From the NCBI RefSeq assembly GCF_025399195.1, contig NW_026252140.1, forward strand, positions 62,001-126,000: 64,000 bases of DNA, read 5' to 3'. Source of the DNA: Umbelopsis ramanniana AG (Eukaryota; Mucoromycota; Umbelopsidomycetes; Umbelopsidales; Umbelopsidaceae). Shown here piece after piece: positions 11,501 through 23,742 of this stretch. Position 1 is the stretch's first letter. Every line of letters begins with the position of its first letter. Both the position numbers and the translations under genes were made by a program. Below the pieces are notes generated by a model, which was given only the letters and a program-made list of their open reading frames with translations, did no database searches and was not told where the DNA came from.

Positions 11501-11740
11501 GCTTAATTTCTACCAACATACAGTAGATCTGCGACGAGAACCCGAGGCGATTGGTCGTTGATCTCTATTGGAAAGAGCGTGTGCTTGTAAGTCCGCAATG
11601 AGGGTATCTGGCAGGGTTGTTTGCTTGCTGACAGCTTGTAGAATGTGAGCAAACGAGCATTGTTCGCCGGCTCTGCAAGTGCCTTTAGAAAAAAAGCGGC
11701 ATGGAGGTGGAAACCGGCGTGCTTGAGGTTGATTCAACAT
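8581..11740 (-). CDS. CCCH + RWD-like + CHY/CTCHY zinc-finger protein
   Basis: Thirteen exons on the minus strand sum exactly to 764 codons plus stop: 11740-11522, 11458-11367, 11279-11115, 11044-10697, 10625-10449, 10381-9759, 9694-9366, 9294-9248, 9173-9145, 9073-9024, 8939-8925, 8856-8725 and 8649-8581. Domains in order: a CCCH finger near the start (CRFFSKGTCRAGEQCSFAH); two RWD/UEV-like segments (VPTNYPRSPTTIKVQNCDIP and VPPVYPLEPCQIEIMNDN); a low-complexity linker; Cys-pair modules (CNRCRSKF, CSTC, CARCDSNC, CRAC); and a C-terminal CHY finger (PNTGTCRHFRKSHRW...CC...CDKCHDEAESH, MICGYCSREQPY, RCIGC). Exon 11 is only 15 nt (IAQKM). The fold set suggests an RNA- or ubiquitin-linked role; yeast Hot13 shares only the CHY module. 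It shares a 130-bp divergent promoter with SSD1. Confidence 0.8.
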
Positions 11741-11870
11741 TGAATAAATAAGCTATAAAAAACACGACTCTAAAAATTAAAGTGGCCAATTTATTCCAGG
11801 CGCTCCAGTGCAGGCCAATTTTCCCAATAAAGACTGCAGCCGCATCTGTGCAACCATACCCTCCATCTTC
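11741..11870. promoter_or_regulatory. Bidirectional promoter, CCCH/CHY gene and SSD1
   Basis: Only 130 bp separate the two opposing start codons, so the genes must share promoter sequence or have overlapping 5' UTRs. No classical TATA box is evident. Both products are predicted RNA-associated proteins, so joint control is plausible but not shown. Confidence 0.5.
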
Positions 11871-14800
11871 ATGGACACATTTCATCAAACCGCCCCAGAA
11901 TCAACGCGTGGACTGTTTGATCTTCCAGAGCATGTAAGTGAAGTCTTTCTATTCAAAAACCTCGTTAGTGTGTCGTTATTGAAGTTTTACCCGCTATAGG
12001 CTACCCCTTCAAGGGACGCTTCAAAACGTCGCTCGGGACAGGTTCTGGCCGTCAACAGCAGTGTAAATAGTGCCTCAGATGGTTCAACATCTGCAAGAAA
12101 CTCGATCAAACGACCCGTTCGATCACATTCTCGATCAAAATCGGCTATCACATCAGATATGTTCGATAATCAAGCTAGACGTGGAGGGCAGAACGCGTTC
12201 GGCCTGCAAACCTTGGCGGAGGAGACATCGGCTAACACCTCAAAGGAGATGAAACGCCAGTCATCAGCTGGTAATGGTCCCCAGTCGTACAAGGCTGCTC
12301 TATCTCAAGATCAGGATGAGTCGGTTGCCATGTCCTCTTTGCAAGATATGATCAATACGCTCAAGTCCTTGCCGCCTATACCGTCCACCAATAGATCTTC
12401 CACACAGAACGGTGCGGATGAAGCTCCAGTTCGTCGAGGTCATCGCAAGCAACAATCCTTATCTGCGATCAACCTGCAGAAAAGCCGATTCTCCCAGTCG
12501 TTTGAGCAAGGCCGTAATCTTCATTCTTCCATTCAGGAATTTCATACTATACCCGAGGTACCAGAAAAGAGAAGCAGTAGGCTCTACAGCATTCCTCAGA
12601 ACGGTAATCGCAAATCTGATGATGAAGATGGCGCTGATAACTATTCTCGTGGAGATGCTCTTGCGGAAGCAGAGGCAAAGTTGATGGGAACTTATAAGCG
12701 TGATGACTCTGCAACCGACAGCTCCAATACTTCAGCATCAAATAAAGAGAGAAGGAGATCCGGACGCAGATACTCGGATTCGAATGGTAGCGACCGCCCT
12801 TCCTTCAGCACCGTAGCTGCTGCCAATTCGTTTTCCAAGCGCACATCGCTTCAACTTCCAACACTTACAGAAACAAGTGAAGATCCCAATGGTAACAAGA
12901 GCAAGCGATTGACTTTTAATAAGCCCTTGGATCTTTCATTAGAGAAGAAGGGCCATAGACGTTCTACCTCCAGAAACTTCGATTCCGATTGGAGAGCAGG
13001 TATGAGAATCAAATGAAAGCTCTAAATGTAGACTTTGGATATATCTAACGTGACAATCAATATAGGCGCCGGTAATAACTCGCTTCTAGCCCCTCCATCT
13101 GTGCCAAGCTCTAGATCGTTCAATTTGGTTCCATTTACTCCTACCAAGGTCAACTTCGCCAGAGACGATGCGAACCCTCATCAACGTCGTCCACTATTTG
13201 CAGCCCATCTGCCTTTCTCTGCGCTTGGTCCGCTGTTCAAAGCACGCCAGCTGATTCGTGGTACTCTGCGTGTGAACAAACGAAACCGTTCAGACGCTTA
13301 TGTCACATCGGACGATTTGGAATCAGATATCTATATCTGTGGTTCTCGTGATCGTAACCGAGCCCTAGAAGGCGACGTTGTGGCTATCAAGCTTGTAGAT
13401 GTGGAAAAGGTTCTTCGAGAGAAGAAAGAAAAGGAAGAAGCAAAATTAGCAAGAAACGGAGGCAAGGCACCAGCCCGTAGACCAGATGAGGAAGATGAAA
13501 ATGAAATCATTTTTGGTGGAGATGATGATGTTGACAAGGTGAAGCCCAAGTACAGTGGTGTCGTTGTTGCCATCTTGGAAAGAGCTCAAAACCAAGTATT
13601 TTCTGGGTACGTCTCCATCTTGTTACAATGACGTCCAAGGAGTTTCAATACTAAAGCCACCCTAACTTTTGTAGATCGCTTACCTTGATGCGTCCTAATA
13701 CTAAACGCTCTCAAGACGACAAGTCGGAGGATGCGAAGGAGGCTCCTAGAATCGTGTGGTTCAAGCCTACCGACAAACGTGTTCCACTGATTGCCATTCC
13801 TATTGAACAAGCTCCTGAGGATTTTGTTACCAACACTGCCGTATATGAGCACAGATTGTTTGTGGTAAGTCATCAAGTGATTCACATATCGTGTGGTATA
13901 CCTGCAAGAAGACATAGATTATAACAATGGCTACATTAGGGTTCCATCAAACGCTGGCCTATTACTTCACTCCATCCATTTGGTACCCTTGAGCGTGAGC
14001 TTGGTGTCATCAATGAAATCAGTGTTCAGACACAAGCTCTCTTAGCCGATAACAATGCTCCCATGGCTAATTTCTCTGAAGCTGTGAAGGCATGTCTCCC
14101 CGAACTGCCCTGGGTTTTGACCGACGTCGAAGTATCTCAGCGCCGTGATTTGCGTTCCCAGCGTGTATTTACCATTGATGCTCAGGATGCCAAAGGTGAG
14201 TTACAAGTGAAACAAAGAAAGAGATGATATTACTTATGACAAAAACTAATAAGCTTGTATTTTTAGTATTGGATGATGCCATCTCTGTACAAAAGTTGGG
14301 CGATGAAACATACGAAGTCGGTGTGCACGTTGCTGATGTTTCTTCCTTCATTGAACCACACTCTCCTCTCGACAAGGAAGCAAGAGCTCGCGCTAGTTCG
14401 GTTGACTTGATTCATACCACTGTTCCACTAGTACCCAGTGAACTCACAAATGAGGTTACCAATCTAAACAAGGGAGAAGATAGGTAAAAGTTATTGACAT
14501 GATTTAAAAAGTGCAAAAGAAGGGGGGCGCGCACGACCAAAGCAAATCTTGAATATTGGCTGACTTTTTGATTTGGCTTTGTAGACTCACCTTGTCCGTT
14601 ATATGGAAGGTCAGCAAGGAGGGCAAAATCTTGGATACATGGTTTGGTAAAACCGTTGTGAAGTAAGTGTTGATGCCAAGAAAATGATAGGAGAGATGAT
14701 ATGAGGAATTATTATTTATATTGTATTTCTCTCGTTCAAGCTCTGTTGCTCAGCTTGCTTACGAGGATGTTGAGAATATACTTGCGGGACAACCTTATGA

Positions 14801-16358
14801 AAATACCCCTGCTGATACCGACGTTGCGGCTCATCTCATTGAGGACATTCAGGCGCTGGACGAAATCTCGACCACTTTGCTTAACAGTCGTTCTCACACT
14901 GGAGCAATGTGCCTTACTCGTGATGAACTCGTATTCGAGTTTGGTGAAGATCAAGTCCCCACCGGCGTCACTATCAAGGAAAAGAAAGCTATTCGTAAAA
15001 TCATGAGAGAGTTCAAAATTCTTGCAGATGTGAGTGTCGCTCAAAAGGTGTCCAGCTGTTTCCCTGAACAGACCATTTTGAGAAGACAAGCTCCTCCATT
15101 GGAGCGAAAAATTGTAAGTTACAGATGTTTATGTTTGTCTTTAATAACTTGAAAACTAGTCCATTTTACTAATATGATGGCGGTTTTCTATAGGTCGAAT
15201 TGCATCAATATGTTAAAAAACTTGGTTACAACATCGACATAACGTCCTCGGAGGGAATTCAAACATCTTTGAATGCCATTCAGGATGAACAGCTTCGCAA
15301 AGCAATCACCATCATCATTCTCAAGACATTGCAACCTCCTAAATATTTCTGTACCGGCACTATGGATATCTTGAAGTACTCTCACTACTCACTCAACATC
15401 CCACTTTTTGCTCACTTTACATCACCTTCTCGTCGCTTCGCTGACTTGATTGTGCATCGCCAACTGAAGAATGCATTGGAGAAGGGTAAGTTTGAACCAG
15501 GACCGGCATGGTAATCTTGAACAATGAAATTATATACGCCACTTTTGCTAACCACACTTTGCATGTTTAGAACCCCAGTTCTACTTGGACCGGGATACAG
15601 TGCAGAAAACATCCCAACACTGTAACGTAAAGAAGGAAGCCGCTTTGAATGCAAGATACCAGAGCAGCATGTTATTCCTCGCTCTTTACTTCAACAGCTT
15701 GGCCAAAAAAGCAAACAGCAATGTAGTGTTTGCTGATGCTATCGTGATTGCTGTGTTCGACGGATACTTCGACGTGATCTTGACTCAATTCGGATTCGAG
15801 AAACGCATTCATACCGATAACTTGCCTCTCAACTCCCACCAAATGGATCCTAATAGCGACAATTTGACTTTGTTCTGGAAGAAGGGTATCTCCACCACGG
15901 CGCTCAACAGCGAATTTGCTTACCTCGAAGAGGATGATGAAGATGTGGAGTTGGATGAAGATGCACTTGCCGACGAAATGCAGAAGAGTGAACCATCCGA
16001 CGACGGCAGTGACCCCGTCATCCATGACAACAGCGTTGAAGCAAAACCGCAAAATGGAAAGATGGATACCAAGGAAGAAGATGTCAGGGCTTTAGCTATT
16101 AGTAACGATGTGGAGGAGGCAACAACAGATACCCCAGTAGTCGCTTACAAGCGCCTAAGCAAACGTAATTCAAGTGCCATGATGTTTGCTCCTAGCCACT
16201 CCGGCTCACAAGGCGGCCCTATATCTAATCCAACGTATGATGGCATGCAATGCTCACAAACGATCAAGCCTTTGGATTCAATCAAGGTGGCTATCCACGT
16301 TGAAATGACTCAAACTCCACCTCTGCTTAGAGTGCTTGCAGCAAATCCATTTATGTAA
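11871..16358 (+). CDS. SSD1: Ssd1-like RNase II-fold RNA-binding protein
   Basis: Ten exons (11871-11933, 12000-12999, 13066-13606, 13675-13864, 13940-14195, 14267-14483, 14585-14662, 14741-15113, 15194-15485, 15571-16358) sum to 1265 codons plus stop, close to yeast Ssd1. The first 400 residues are Ser/Arg/Asn-rich and disordered with many R-x-x-S-type sites, as expected for NDR/LATS-kinase (Cbk1/Orb6) targets. Cold-shock/OB segments follow, then the RNB domain (IDAQDAKVLDDAIS...VADVSSFIEP...HFTSPSRRFADLIVHRQL). Ssd1 is known to bind cell-wall and growth mRNAs and to be non-enzymatic. Here the RNB signature has Val where active RNase II enzymes carry one of the metal-binding Asp residues, consistent with that. 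The start was chosen as the ATG beginning MDTFHQTAPESTRGLFDLPEH. Confidence 0.9.
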
Positions 16359-16554
16359 CTGCCTTGCCTACTATCCCGTTTCTTTCGTTTCTATTATTTT
16401 GCATTCATACTATCCTCTCTTTTGGGCTTAATGCCGCCAAACGACATTCATTTTATAATCCTTCTATGTTCATTTATTCTCACAATGGTTTCATGATAAT
16501 AAATTTTCTGTTTAAAATAAGAAGATATCTACGGCCAGTAGGAATGCCAAGGCG

Positions 16555-19095
16555 TCATTGTACCCATGGTTCAAATCTCTGAATGGAACGAGTTCTACGG
16601 GATATGAAATGTTCCAGCGATATTGCTATTCTCATCATTTCCAGCTTATCCAAGCCAACCATTTTGGCAGCGAATTCCGCTACAAATTCGTATTCATCGT
16701 AGTTATAATCCATATACCGATCTTGGTACTGGTAGTTCTTGACAAGTTGGGTGACAGAGAGGTAATTCTGATCTTCCTCTTCAGGTGCTTCATCAAATCC
16801 ATGAAAAGACGCGTTTCCGATAGAGCTTTCACGCCACGCCACATCTCCAGCTTGACTTTCAACAAATTCGTTTGTGCCATCTGAATCCTCTTCCAACTGA
16901 TCGTGAGTTCGTTTTCGGTCATTATGTGCATCTGGTTTGTTGGTTGGCTCAATCATCGGGGAGTAGAGTGGTTGCATATCGGATGCAGCAACTCGGACAT
17001 ACGGATCACGTATGAAGGATAGGGTCGTCCCTTCCTGCCAATATGAATTAAATTTTGTTTTTTTGAGTGGGCCAGGTAGGTGGGAATCCTCTTCGGCCTC
17101 TCTTCTTTTGAGATCCTTGGTGTACTTGCGTAATAATTTAACCAAAATTCTATCTAAAATGTCGGCACGCAAAGGTGAGTCATTTCATTCTGCCACTCCG
17201 CAAATTCATCTCGTCATGACTTTACCTTTATGCGAGCGATTAGTCAAGCCTGCATGTATAGTATGCTTGTACATATCTGCCACCTCTCGCAAATTTTGAA
17301 CGTCAGATTCATCCTCTCCTGGTATTCTGTGTTGGATTTTGCATTACTACACCGTTGATAGGCACTTTCACCTTCAGTCAGATGATAATCATACCTTCGG
17401 CCACCGTTAAGCATATTGCTTTGCCATCGGTACACATTAGCTCGCAGGGCCTTTAACCAAATATCTTTGGGAGGAACATATATGCCAATATCTTGCAGTT
17501 CATGCCTAAAAGGAGAAGTAAAAAGGTTCAGCAAGCGCACTTAATTTGTGTAGGTAGCATTGCCATGACGTACCTGTCACTATCATCTAGTCTGTAATAT
17601 AATTTGGCAATGAACATAGTGACCGCCATAATCTTCACATCCATTGGAGCCGAGGTGACCATCATGGTGTTACGTGGTTGCTTTGCGTCTGATCTTGCAA
17701 TCACTACTTGCTTGCTAAGTTTCAGTTTATCAAAGATGAATTGAGCCAAAACGTAAGATTCAACTGCATAACGTAAAGGGTAACAATGTAACGTTAATAT
17801 GATTTATTCTTCATCTCTCATCCCTTCGTCTTTAGCTTTACCTGGAAGCATGATTTCACGCAGACCACGCTGTAGGAGAGGCACGGAGTTGGCGTCTGGA
17901 AACTCAAGTTTACAGATGCTGCCAAAGCATCCTATCCACTGTCGAGTCTGCAGGTACAACGTAGGCATATTCGGAATAATCTTTGGTAAGGATAAAGGAA
18001 TTAGATGCCCAGTTCATCACACAAACGCATAAGCCAGTACAAAATAAATCATACCTTGAGTGCTGTTAGCTTTCGTTGCGCAATAGTGTCCAGAATCTCT
18101 GAAGGCAAATTCTTGGTCAGAGAAATATATGGAAGCTTTCCCACAATAGCCCATCTGAAAGAAATTTATCGCTTAGTAAATGGTTCATACAAGCCATGCC
18201 CTCATCAATAGTCAGATCCACATATTCACCTCTGCAAATCCGCAAGCATGACAGGCCATCGTAACCAGACGCAGCCCAGGTAGCAGAAAATTAAAAGTTG
18301 AGTATACGAAAGATGTGGCCATATCTTGAAGCTAGGGTTGCGGATAATTTTATCATTGCCAAACAAGAGGCTTTCATTGGTATCCATGCTGGGCATAGCC
18401 ATCATATCTGCCTCGTCAAAGTCATCTTCCTCAACCGGATCGTTGTTGTCTTCTTCTTCAAGTGCTTCTATTTCATCGTCAGGGACTGTTGACTTGGTAG
18501 CTACTGGTGCTGTCTGTTTACGATACTCAAAGTGGACTTCCGAATGAGACACATACAATAGCCACAGTTCTCGTACTATGGTCTGAACATAAGGAATAGT
18601 GTTAAAATCAAAAGCCCTGGCTATGTCCGTTTGGGTTGCAGTTCCTGGCTTTGCTTACCTCAAGGTCAGCAGGCGCAGCATACTTTGTAATAAGTACACG
18701 TACTAACTGGCGCAGACATTGCTGGAACATTTGATGATAGATAAACAAGGCTCTGGGACCCGACAATCCTAACAAGGGAAATGATCAGATTTTGTGCTAG
18801 TGGGGTAAACTTCGAATTCTAAGCACGTACTTTTCGATTCCTTCACTGTTGTATTTCGTTTGACTCGATTGATCGTACGTACGGCGCCCGTATGGGTACC
18901 TTCTTCGCCCTCCTCCTCTTGGTAGTTCTATGTGGCATGACATTAGCATCACGCTACCCAAGCATACTTTGACATGATGTTTCGACATACCGCTAACTGA
19001 TGCCCATATTTACAAACATAGTGACCTTGTGCGTTCTTGCGATACTTGCGCGTCTTACAGATCGGACAAGGGGGTAACTTTAATGATTTTTTCAT
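16555..19095 (-). CDS. RRN7: RNA polymerase I initiation factor Rrn7/TAF1B
   Basis: Minus strand, multi-exon. It starts MKKSLKLPPCPICKTRKYRK, then HYVCKYGHQLA, a Cys4-type zinc ribbon at the extreme N-terminus, which is diagnostic of Rrn7/TAF1B. Exon 2 is Glu/Lys-rich with TINRVKRNTTVKES. Later exons carry the cyclin-fold region (GPRALFIYHQMFQQCLRQLV; acidic insert; SFKIWPHLSYTQLLIFCYLG; LPYISLTKNLPSEILD; FRHELQDIGIYVPPKDIW). The last exon (from 17172) is acidic and ends RFEPWVQ. Rrn7 is the TFIIB-like subunit of core factor that places Pol I at the rDNA promoter in the nucleolus. Not every intron was resolved; the ends are firm. It lies head-to-tail with TFB5, 137 bp upstream. Confidence 0.85.
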
Positions 19096-19232
19096 GGTGT
19101 ATTACTGCGGTTGTTGAAGTGGATTATATGTACAAAAATGTGAAATAGGATTGTCGTTGCTCAAGGTTGTAGCTCGAGATAAGTTGATCCTGAGTCTGTT
19201 GGAAAGCAGCTGGGTAATGTTTGTGTGGGATC

Positions 19233-19451
19233 TCAGTTCTTGGGGTCCTTTGGATCTGAAATGGTGTATGCGTTCTCGTCTAAAAGACGTTCCAGCTCAG
19301 ATTTCAATCGTTCAACCCAAGTCGAGACAATGAAAACGTGCGTATCGTCCAAGTCGTCCACAATGAAATGGTGCTTGCTGTCCAAGTTTTTAATGATGGC
19401 TTTAACGGTAGTGTCGCACTCAATTAGAACTCCAGTAACTGCATTCACCAT
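19233..19451 (-). CDS. TFB5: TFIIH subunit Tfb5 (GTF2H5)
   Basis: An intronless 72-codon gene. It starts MVNAVTGVLIECD and contains FIVDDLDDTHVFIVSTWVE, which matches the conserved core of Tfb5/TTDA. Its length fits the family (about 70 residues). The protein dimerises with Tfb2/p52, stabilises TFIIH and stimulates its ATPase in nucleotide-excision repair. It is short but highly characteristic, so the call is confident. A plus-strand frame over the same bases is a shadow. Confidence 0.9.
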   Translation of the reverse strand: MVNAVTGVLIECDTTVKAIIKNLDSKHHFIVDDLDDTHVFIVSTWVERLKSELERLLDENAYTISDPKDPKN

Positions 19452-21350
19452 TGATTTAGGGAAAGATGCAAGTGCTCACGGACTTGCAAAAAAATTTGCA
19501 GCGTCAAAATTGTTCAAGCCGTCAAGCAAATCGCATCTGATAAGCTATGGTCAAACAAAAACTACTCACATAGATTTTTTACACTAGAAAGAATATCTTT
19601 ATAAGGACGGCTATAACCTTCTATTTGGTAGCCATTGCGCTAAAGCTGGTACCCAGCACTGCTATGACGATGGTTGGACTAGGGTCTTCTGTATTGCAAT
19701 TTTGGACCTTCTTTTAAGTTACATTTCACAACAACACTGCTGCTAGTTTAATACTTTTGAGCACTACTTAAACCATTGTAGTTTCTATGAAAATGACATT
19801 GCGAACTTCATAGTATGATTCTCTGTAACACATTGCACAAGGAAAACAACGCTACTTACGGTTTATGGATTCCGTGGCATTCTACTCCAGCCAGAACGTG
19901 TTGGGAATTGACTGTGGGTAAAAAATATGTAAGCTACGCCCTATATTCCAAATCATGAGCTTTGAGCGATGAAGAATAATTTACATTTAAGCAGAAATCT
20001 GTGTATAGCCATTGGTAAGAATTACCTTTCAGAGTTTAACTATTAGGCAGCAAATGTACTAACGTGACCGTGCAGTAGATTGTAGAGCTGGTTGCCAGAA
20101 AACCATAGAATGACTCGAAGCAAGGAGCATTTTCCTCAAATTGGATACAGTCTGACTGTTGCCAAGGCCTAGGCGTTATCGTGCGGTATATCGGCAAGTG
20201 ATGTCCTAACGATCTTGACCCTTTACATTCACGCACGCGCTGAAAATTTCCGCGTTCTTCGTTTAGGTAGAGTGTCCAAATCTGATCGTTTTAATCCAAT
20301 CCGTCACCGTAGCAATGACTCTGCGCAAAGTTAGTAAAGACCTAGCTTCGCGTTACCTGAGCTAACTAACGGAGCATTATGGGGTCGCTTTGGGACTCGG
20401 GTGATGCAACAACGATGCTAAATCGGGTCCGGTGACTGTGGGCATTGCGTGGTGGTTTAAACCTATGAACTCTACTCGTCCTAGAAACGGGACCTAGTCC
20501 AACACCGCAGATATATTAAATTTTGTAAACATTGAACCTTGACCAAAGGTAAACTTTATGAAAAGTTACTAGAAACATGGTAAACAATACATTGCGATGC
20601 TTAGCCGCACTTTACGCTAAACTGTTTCAATCCATCCGAACTTCAAGCCTCTGTCGCTTGAGTAACCATGACTGAAAGGCGACTTGTACTTCCTAGCTGA
20701 CATAATTTTTCATTTTACCGATCACACAGTGGAGAACCATTCCACGGCCCCCACTGAACAATTACCCCACACCATGTAACGGAACATTATCCTGTCCTTT
20801 CAATATGTCTCCATTTGTAGAATGGTTCCTCCAAGCCAAATCATATGACTTTCATCTACCCACTTGGCTTTCATGACGCACGTCTTCCTCGGAACACTGC
20901 ACATGTAAGTAATGCAAGGAAAATGCGTATGGCGCGCATGCGATAGCTGCGTTCTTTGGAAATGGTAAATTTAATTAGTATGCATTGCCACTCAGCGCTC
21001 AACATGCACCTCCAATCCATCCACACCACCGTTATCATCTTGGAATTGCATATAGTGAAAGGATGCGAGAATATATTTATTTACCACTTTTCCCTAAAGA
21101 CTTCATGTTACGGCTAACAGGCAGTCAACTTGAGTGGCCTGAGAAAATTAGCTGGGGAATAAAGATTTTTAATATTCCAAAAGTGCATGCGTTACCTTCC
21201 ATAAAAACGGTATGCTGTATCACATTACGAAATCAATTGACGTTGATTAAATTCAACTCTTGTCCATGTTGAGAAATATTAACCGAACCGCTTCAACATC
21301 TCCTATTGTCCGTAATGCGAATTACCAATGCATAAACGAAGATCATTTCG
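19452..21350. other. 1.9-kb intergenic stretch
   Basis: Only short frames without recognisable domains occur (for example 20036-20236 minus and 20985-21272 plus). No tRNA, snoRNA or repeat was identified. The region separates the conserved RRN7/TFB5 block from the isolated GH12 gene and is the longest gene-free stretch of unique sequence in the window. Confidence 0.5.
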
Positions 21351-21359
21351 GCGGCCAGG

Positions 21360-21366
21360 TATAAAA
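21360..21366 (+). promoter_or_regulatory. TATA box of the GH12 gene
   Basis: TATAAAA lies 64 bp upstream of the GH12 start codon, the expected distance for an inducible, highly expressed fungal gene with a short 5' UTR. Confidence 0.6.
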
Positions 21367-21429
21367 TGGGCAACAAAGGAATTGGGAAATATCCATACTC
21401 ACCAAGCTAAACCAACCCAAATTCAAGCT

Positions 21430-22356
21430 ATGAAATCTCTTGCGCTTTTCATGTCCGCCGCCTCGCTGCTTGCAGCTACTGTCACTGCTGCTCCTCTGGA
21501 GAAGCGTGCCGCCATGTGCGGTCAATGGGATACCGCTGTTGATGGTTCCTACACCATGTAAGTTTCTAGCACTTGCTTTGACAAGCTAAAACTGGTAGGC
21601 TCTGTATTAAACAGCCCTCAATTGACCGTTTAACACGTAGTTACCAAGATCTTTGGGGCGAGTCTGCTGCTACTAGTGGCTCTCAATGCACCACTGTCAA
21701 CTCCCTTAGCGGAAATACCTTGTCTTGGTCGACTTCATGGAGTTGGGCTGGAGGTTCCAGCAGTGTCAAGTCCTTTGCCAATGCTGCTCTTAATTTCACA
21801 CCTAAGCAGCTCTCTGCTATCAAGTCCATCCCCATCACTTGGAATTGGTCTTACACTGGCTCTAACATCGTTGCTGATGTTGCCTTCGATATGTTCACCA
21901 GTTCTAGTGCTACAGGATCAAGCCAATACGAAATTATGGTTTGGGTACGCATGCTTTTCGATTGTGTGTTTGATTTGGTGTAAATTGGTTCAAATTGGGA
22001 GACAGTTAAAAGTTTGAGCCATGATGATTGACTTTTTCTTTGTTTTCAAGCTGGCTGCCCTGGGTGGTGCTGGACCCATTTCGTCCACTGGCAGTCCCAT
22101 CTACACTTTCACCAACGCTGGTGTTACATGGAAGTTGTACTCCGGTCCCAATGGATCAACCACTGTTTACAGCTTTGTCGCTTCAAGCACCGTCAACAGT
22201 CTGAGCACCGATTTGTTGGCTTTCTTCACCTTCTTGGAATCCAAGAGTCTCATCTCTTCTTCTCAATACCTTACCAACGTTCAGGCTGGAACTGAACCTT
22301 TCACTGGATCCAGCGCTACCCTCAGTGTTTCCGCTTACAGTGCCGCCGTCAACTAA
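21430..22356 (+). CDS. Secreted GH12 endoglucanase/xyloglucanase
   Basis: Three exons (21430-21557, 21641-21944, 22051-22356) encode 245 residues. A signal peptide ([20 protein letters not shown], residues 1-20) is followed by PLEKR, a Kex2-like cleavage site. The mature protein has the GH12 hallmarks: [43 protein letters not shown] and [17 protein letters not shown]. The catalytic nucleophile Glu is in YEIMVW (about residue 140) and the acid/base Glu in GTEPFTG (about residue 226), assigned from family knowledge. These enzymes cleave beta-1,4-glucan or xyloglucan in plant cell walls. The gene is flanked by long intergenic stretches and has a clear TATA box, as for an inducible accessory gene. 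Confidence 0.93.
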
Positions 22357-23742
22357 AGTACTCTCTGATATGACGACCATGTAATGATCTCCTATATCAA
22401 TCTGATACCTGATAGTAAATCTATTGTTATAACTCGCATTAGGATTCTCTCTCCGTAAGAATCAACTAATGACATAAAGTATTTCTATTTGAAAAAAAAA
22501 AAAAGACGTGCACATGGTGATGAAATTTGAGATGAGGTTCCTGATCACTACTCTATTTTTTTTTAATTTTTAAATCTCAACATAGTGTAAGCCCATTCGT
22601 TGTGAGCGCTGGCTGTTGCTAGATTATTATTTTTATTTCAAGGCTGCGCAGGCTGAGTTTGGTATTGCCATGAAATCTCATTTTAGAAAAAACGACACGA
22701 CATAGTTTGTTATCACACCGCGTGCATATTTCAGACATACTCGTGCAAGCACATGGTATGATATATTGTGTTTACGATGAAAGGGTTTAGAACGGAAAGT
22801 TTGCTAGTTATAAACATGATGTAAAAATTGAGTGACGAAAGATATCCAAATACCGTGAACCTATTAGCGTGACCTGGTTGCTCTGGTGACTTGCCCTTGG
22901 AATGAATTCCAGCATGGAACGACGTACACAAACAAACAATGCCACCATCTGTCTTTCACACAGATGAAATCTGCTGATGAAGGGTATATTATCTTTGGCG
23001 GGCTTGAGTACCGACGGTTTTTCATTAATGCATGAGTCCTCGTTGAAATGACATGCCGATGGTCATATTGATGTAACGTAACGTAACGTATGAATTTTAT
23101 TTTTTATTTTTATGACCCTGTTATTTTGGACGAAAAAGTAGTCTAAATTATGGCCTGTCTCTGGGGATGTGAACAGAGGGGATAGGCCCGCGTTGCAATA
23201 TTTCTTGCAACGTTTGTGGCGGCTCCCCTGGTCACAGAACATTCGGAACCCTTGACCCGATATAATTGCACAGATCAAATGAGAAAAGTAGCGATAATGA
23301 CGTGGCGTGATGTATTTTAGCTGAGAACATTGACGAAGAAATATGATTTGACATGTTGTTTGCAAGCTGATATCGCATCGATATCGGTCCCGACTAGCAT
23401 CTCTGCTGATACCACTCGGCGCTTGCCTCCATTTGCCATGTCCGGGACCTCGTAAACATACCAAATACTAACCTGTCGTGGGAAGAGCGGTAAATCCACA
23501 TTGATTATCGGGCAGATCATAAACTTGGGGGATAAAATTTTATGTAATAAGATAATAATAGAAAAAGACAAAGAGATGATAGCTAAGATGGTTGAGTGAG
23601 GGGTAATAGTGGTTCAAGGTTGAATGTTTTTGATCACAATGATACCAAAACGTGTGAAGGAGTGAATAAAATTATATACAAAAAATCGATGGTTTGGAGT
23701 GGGCATTGTGTAAGAGTAAGATGACTGTAATAAAACGAAAAT
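22357..23742. other. 1.4-kb intergenic stretch
   Basis: 3' region of GH12 with A- and T-tracts near 22492 and 22555. A small ACGTA tandem repeat lies at about 23075-23090. The minus-strand frame at 23063-23464 shows no domain and no good start context. Nothing else was recognised. Confidence 0.5.

Noticed and set aside
16565-16580. tRNA-like T-arm sequence GGTTCAAATCT
   Set aside because: It lies inside the final coding exon of RRN7 and no acceptor or anticodon stem fits around it.
20985-21272. 95-aa plus-strand frame upstream of GH12
   Set aside because: No domain, odd composition, and it sits in the promoter region of the GH12 gene without its own signals.
23063-23464. 133-aa minus-strand frame
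   Set aside because: No domain and no good start context; its C-terminal part is encoded by low-complexity AT-rich sequence.
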